Assembly (NCBI GenBank): GCA_044238875.1
Contig: JBIICM010000133.1
Coordinates: 1 to 7,037, forward strand
Length of the DNA: 7,037 nucleotides
Reading direction: 5' to 3'
DNA from: JAIBAI01 sp044238875
Lineage (GTDB): Bacteria > Bacteroidota > Bacteroidia > M30B66
The notes beneath the pieces are model-generated. The model ran no database searches, was not told where the DNA came from, and saw only the letters and a list, made by a program, of their open reading frames with translations. How positions within the stretch are numbered: the stretch's first letter is position 1; the number at the start of each line of letters is the position of its first letter. This document shows, in pieces, positions 5,230 to 7,037 of the stretch. Both the position numbers and the translations under genes were made by a program.

Positions 5230-6996
5230 ATGCATGCTCCGGTGGTTCGTTTACAAAAAATTTGGCATCGCGATGACTGGCGCATTGCCTTATTTTTTGA
5301 TTTCAACGCAGGTGTTATTGCGCATGTTAAAAGTATAGGAGCCCGCTGGAGCAAAACGCTTTCTTGCTGGTATCTGAATTACCACGCTAATGCATACAAT
5401 GAACTTAAACGCTTGCCACTCAGCCTGCAATTGCCGGTTGCTGAGCAAACTGAAAATAAGGTGGCCGGAGCTGACATCCGTGAAACTCCACCCATACCCC
5501 GCGAGGGGGGCATTCCGTCAGAGGAGTCGCTGACTTCGCTGCAATCGGAACATACGGGCAAACAACGCCCGGATAATTTTTCAGATTTGCAATTACTTGA
5601 GAGTGTTGGGCGCTACTGGGTATTTAAGTTGAATTACCGGCAGAATATTGTAACGCTATTAAAAGGTGTGAAAGGTGTTTTCTGGAACAAAACGCACCGG
5701 TGTTACATGGCTTTGCAGCATCAGCGGGTGAAAGAGCAGGTGGAGGCTATTTTTGGCGTTCAAGACTTTTTTCCGCCTTTACAGAAAGTGTCTGCAAATA
5801 AGGTATTATCGGGTGAGCTAGTGATTGAGCCGCATGCTGCTGATGAAAAACATATGCAGGTACATTTACCGGCGCAGTTTTCTTTCAGCGAGCGCCTCAG
5901 GCGGTTGTCGTTTTGTCGGTACAGTCGTTCGGCGCAATGTTATCTTTTGCCTGCCACCCTTGAATTGTTGAATACGCTTAAACTGATGTTTGAGCATGAC
6001 AGGTTAACATGGAAGGTGAATTTGCCGGATAATTATTTAAAGCCATCTAATGCTCCATCGCGTAAGCGATTAGAGTTGACCGGAAGTCGCGAGCGTTTGC
6101 TGGTTCAGGTTCCGGAATCGGTGCGGCCGGTGCTGGAGGATATGTTAAATCTGATGATAGCCCGTAATTATAGTGCATCAACCATACGCAGCTACGGGCA
6201 ATGGATGATCAGACTTATGCGTGATCACGGGTACCTTGATCCGGCGGAGTTAACAGAGCGGGAGGTGATTCGGTACTTGGCAGATTTAATGCAGCAGGGG
6301 CTTCACAGTGCCAGTGGTCATTCGCTGGTAAATGCCCTCAAGTTTTACTACCGTGATGTGTTAAAATTCAGTGGCTGGCAGTTGGATATACCCCGCCCCA
6401 AGTCGGAGAAGAAATTACCATCAGTTTTGACTCGGGATGAGTGCCGGCGGATTTTCGATCAGGTATCAAATCCGAAGCACAGTTTATTGCTTCTGATTAC
6501 CTATGGTTCGGGCTTGCGTTTAGGGGAGGTGGCTACATTAAAGTGGAGCGATGTGTTGTTTGATGAATATAAGATACATATAAAGGATGCCAAAGGGAGG
6601 AAGGATCGGCTGGTAATGTTACCTGCAGCATTAGTTAATCAGTTGTTGCATTACCGCGGTATGGTAACCCGCAAGGGAGGAAACGACTATGTTTTTGAGG
6701 GGCAGTATGCGGGCGAGCCTTATTCGGTGAGGAGTTTACAACAGGTGATGAAGCGCAGTGTAGAAAAGGCCGGAATTGAGAAAAATGTATCGGTACATAC
6801 GTTGCGACATAGTTTTGCAACGCATTTACTGGAGGGAGGCACAGACATCCGTTATATTCAATCATTGTTGGGACACAGTAGTATCAAAACTACAACCATA
6901 TACACACATCTGACGCAGAAGCGTTTGCGCGACATCCAGAGTCCGTTAGATCACCCGGACATGCAAATAAACGCAACCAAAAACACGAACAATTAG
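5230..6996 (+). CDS. Tyrosine recombinase with three N-terminal HARP-like modules
   Basis: This 588-residue protein is far longer than a XerC/XerD or IntI recombinase (about 300-340). The C-terminal half is a complete tyrosine recombinase, which cuts and rejoins DNA through a phosphotyrosine bond. The SAM-like core-binding domain is at about 298-386 (NYSASTIRSYGQWM) and the catalytic domain at about 396-572. Visible catalytic residues are Arg430 (GSGLRLGE), Lys455 (AKGRKDR), His523 and Arg526 (HTLRH), His549 (LLGHSS) and nucleophile Tyr558 (TTTIYTHL). The segment between the Lys loop and the HxxR box is short, without the extra helix insertion known from IntI. Residues 18-256 hold three related modules, with a Pro/Ser/Glu-rich linker at about 66-117 between the first two. 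The start is fixed by an in-frame TAA at 5224-5226; no Shine-Dalgarno site is seen. No other phage or conjugation gene is in view. The catalytic call is firm; the role of the N-terminal half is inferred. It could act on a cassette array, a mobile island or an invertible locus. Confidence 0.93.
   Translation: MHAPVVRLQKIWHRDDWRIALFFDFNAGVIAHVKSIGARWSKTLSCWYLNYHANAYNELKRLPLSLQLPVAEQTENKVAGADIRETPPIPREGGIPSEESLTSLQSEHTGKQRPDNFSDLQLLESVGRYWVFKLNYRQNIVTLLKGVKGVFWNKTHRCYMALQHQRVKEQVEAIFGVQDFFPPLQKVSANKVLSGELVIEPHAADEKHMQVHLPAQFSFSERLRRLSFCRYSRSAQCYLLPATLELLNTLKLMFEHDRLTWKVNLPDNYLKPSNAPSRKRLELTGSRERLLVQVPESVRPVLEDMLNLMIARNYSASTIRSYGQWMIRLMRDHGYLDPAELTEREVIRYLADLMQQGLHSASGHSLVNALKFYYRDVLKFSGWQLDIPRPKSEKKLPSVLTRDECRRIFDQVSNPKHSLLLLITYGSGLRLGEVATLKWSDVLFDEYKIHIKDAKGRKDRLVMLPAALVNQLLHYRGMVTRKGGNDYVFEGQYAGEPYSVRSLQQVMKRSVEKAGIEKNVSVHTLRHSFATHLLEGGTDIRYIQSLLGHSSIKTTTIYTHLTQKRLRDIQSPLDHPDMQINATKNTNN
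5281..5991 (+). other. Three diverged copies of a HARP-like module within the recombinase
   Basis: The copies are at residues 18-63 (nt 5281-5418), 130-176 (5617-5757) and 209-254 (5854-5991). Each has a short beta-like start, a helix with basic residues, an aromatic residue six positions before a Cys, then Cys-aromatic-x-Leu-like ends, and a final amphipathic helix. The aromatic/Cys pairs are Trp40/Cys46 (RWSKTLSCWYL), Trp152/Cys158 (FWNKTHRCYMAL) and Tyr231/Cys237 (RYSRSAQCYLLP). The pattern resembles the HARP repeat of SMARCAL1, which binds branched DNA. I see this by eye only; the copies are too diverged for nucleotide repeats. Confidence 0.55.
5485..5527. repeat. GC-rich hairpin in the recombinase linker region
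   Basis: CCCC-GCGA-GGGG (5497-5508) forms a tight stem, bracketed by ACTCC (5485-5489) and GGAGT (5523-5527). It encodes the Pro/Gly-rich start of the linker between modules 1 and 2 (residues 86-99). It stands out as a GC-rich patch in AT-richer coding sequence and could be a small inserted repeat kept in frame. Confidence 0.35.
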
Positions 6997-7037
6997 GCGG
7001 GTATAAACAAGTTATGTGAGATTGCTTTTGGATCTCT
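6992..7037 (+). other. Possible recombination (attI/attC-like) site after the recombinase gene
   Basis: The TAG stop overlaps ATTAGGC (6992-6998), and GTTATGT (7011-7017) follows 12 nt later. The core used by integron integrases is GTTRRRY; GTTATGT departs from it at one position and ATTAGGC at one. The arrangement GGCGGGTATAAAC, short spacer, GTTATGT resembles the L'-R' end of an attC site. A small inverted repeat, GAGAT (7018-7022) and ATCTC (7032-7036), lies just beyond and could instead be part of a terminator cut by the window edge. No matching R''-L'' arm is visible upstream, so if this is a site it would be attI-like or only half shown. Confidence 0.3.

Noticed and set aside
5093..5338. 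Plus-strand hydrophobic ORF from a TTG start
   Set aside because: Its hydrophobicity follows from the T-rich sequence, and its end overlaps the recombinase in another frame.
1..7037. CRISPR array, tRNA, rRNA or insertion sequence
   Set aside because: No regularly spaced direct repeats, no cloverleaf or rRNA-like sequence, and no transposase or IS ends were seen on either strand.

Overview
The window looks like ordinary chromosomal DNA from a member of the Bacteroidota. Four points support this. The coding sequences lack clear Shine-Dalgarno sites and have A-rich leaders. One intergenic region carries a plausible TTG-N17-TAnnTTTG type promoter. The lipid kinase has the GSGNG form of its second glycine motif, which I associate with this phylum. 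The histidine phosphatase-ppk1 pair is also familiar there. I cannot name a genus from the sequence alone.

Layout: the left 4 kb is read from the minus strand. It holds a divergent start region near 4.0 kb, then a SixA-type phosphohistidine phosphatase, polyphosphate kinase 1 starting 2 nt after the phosphatase stop, a 103-nt gap packed with small palindromes, and an exported S45-family acylase whose C-terminal end lies beyond base 1. The right 3 kb is read from the plus strand. It holds a diacylglycerol kinase-family lipid kinase, a 244-nt AT-rich and pyrimidine-skewed gap, and a 588-residue tyrosine recombinase ending 41 nt before the window edge.

How the genes fit together: the phosphatase and ppk1 form a tight, probably translationally coupled unit. 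PPK1 works through a phosphohistidine intermediate and its neighbour belongs to a family that removes phosphate from histidine, so a functional link is reasonable but unproven. The acylase is probably a separate transcription unit. The lipid kinase is divergent from the phosphatase-ppk1 unit.

The unusual part is the recombinase. Its core-binding and catalytic domains are normal, with a complete R-K-H-R-H-Y set. Ahead of them lie about 290 extra residues containing three diverged copies of a 45-50 residue module that resembles the HARP module of SMARCAL1-type annealing helicases. Directly after its stop codon is a short stretch resembling the end of an integron attC site (GGCGGGTATAAAC, then GTTATGT). 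The recombinase may therefore sit at the head of a cassette array lying to the right, read in the same direction as the recombinase and using a non-IntI lineage enzyme. The window stops too soon to show any array, so this remains a hypothesis.
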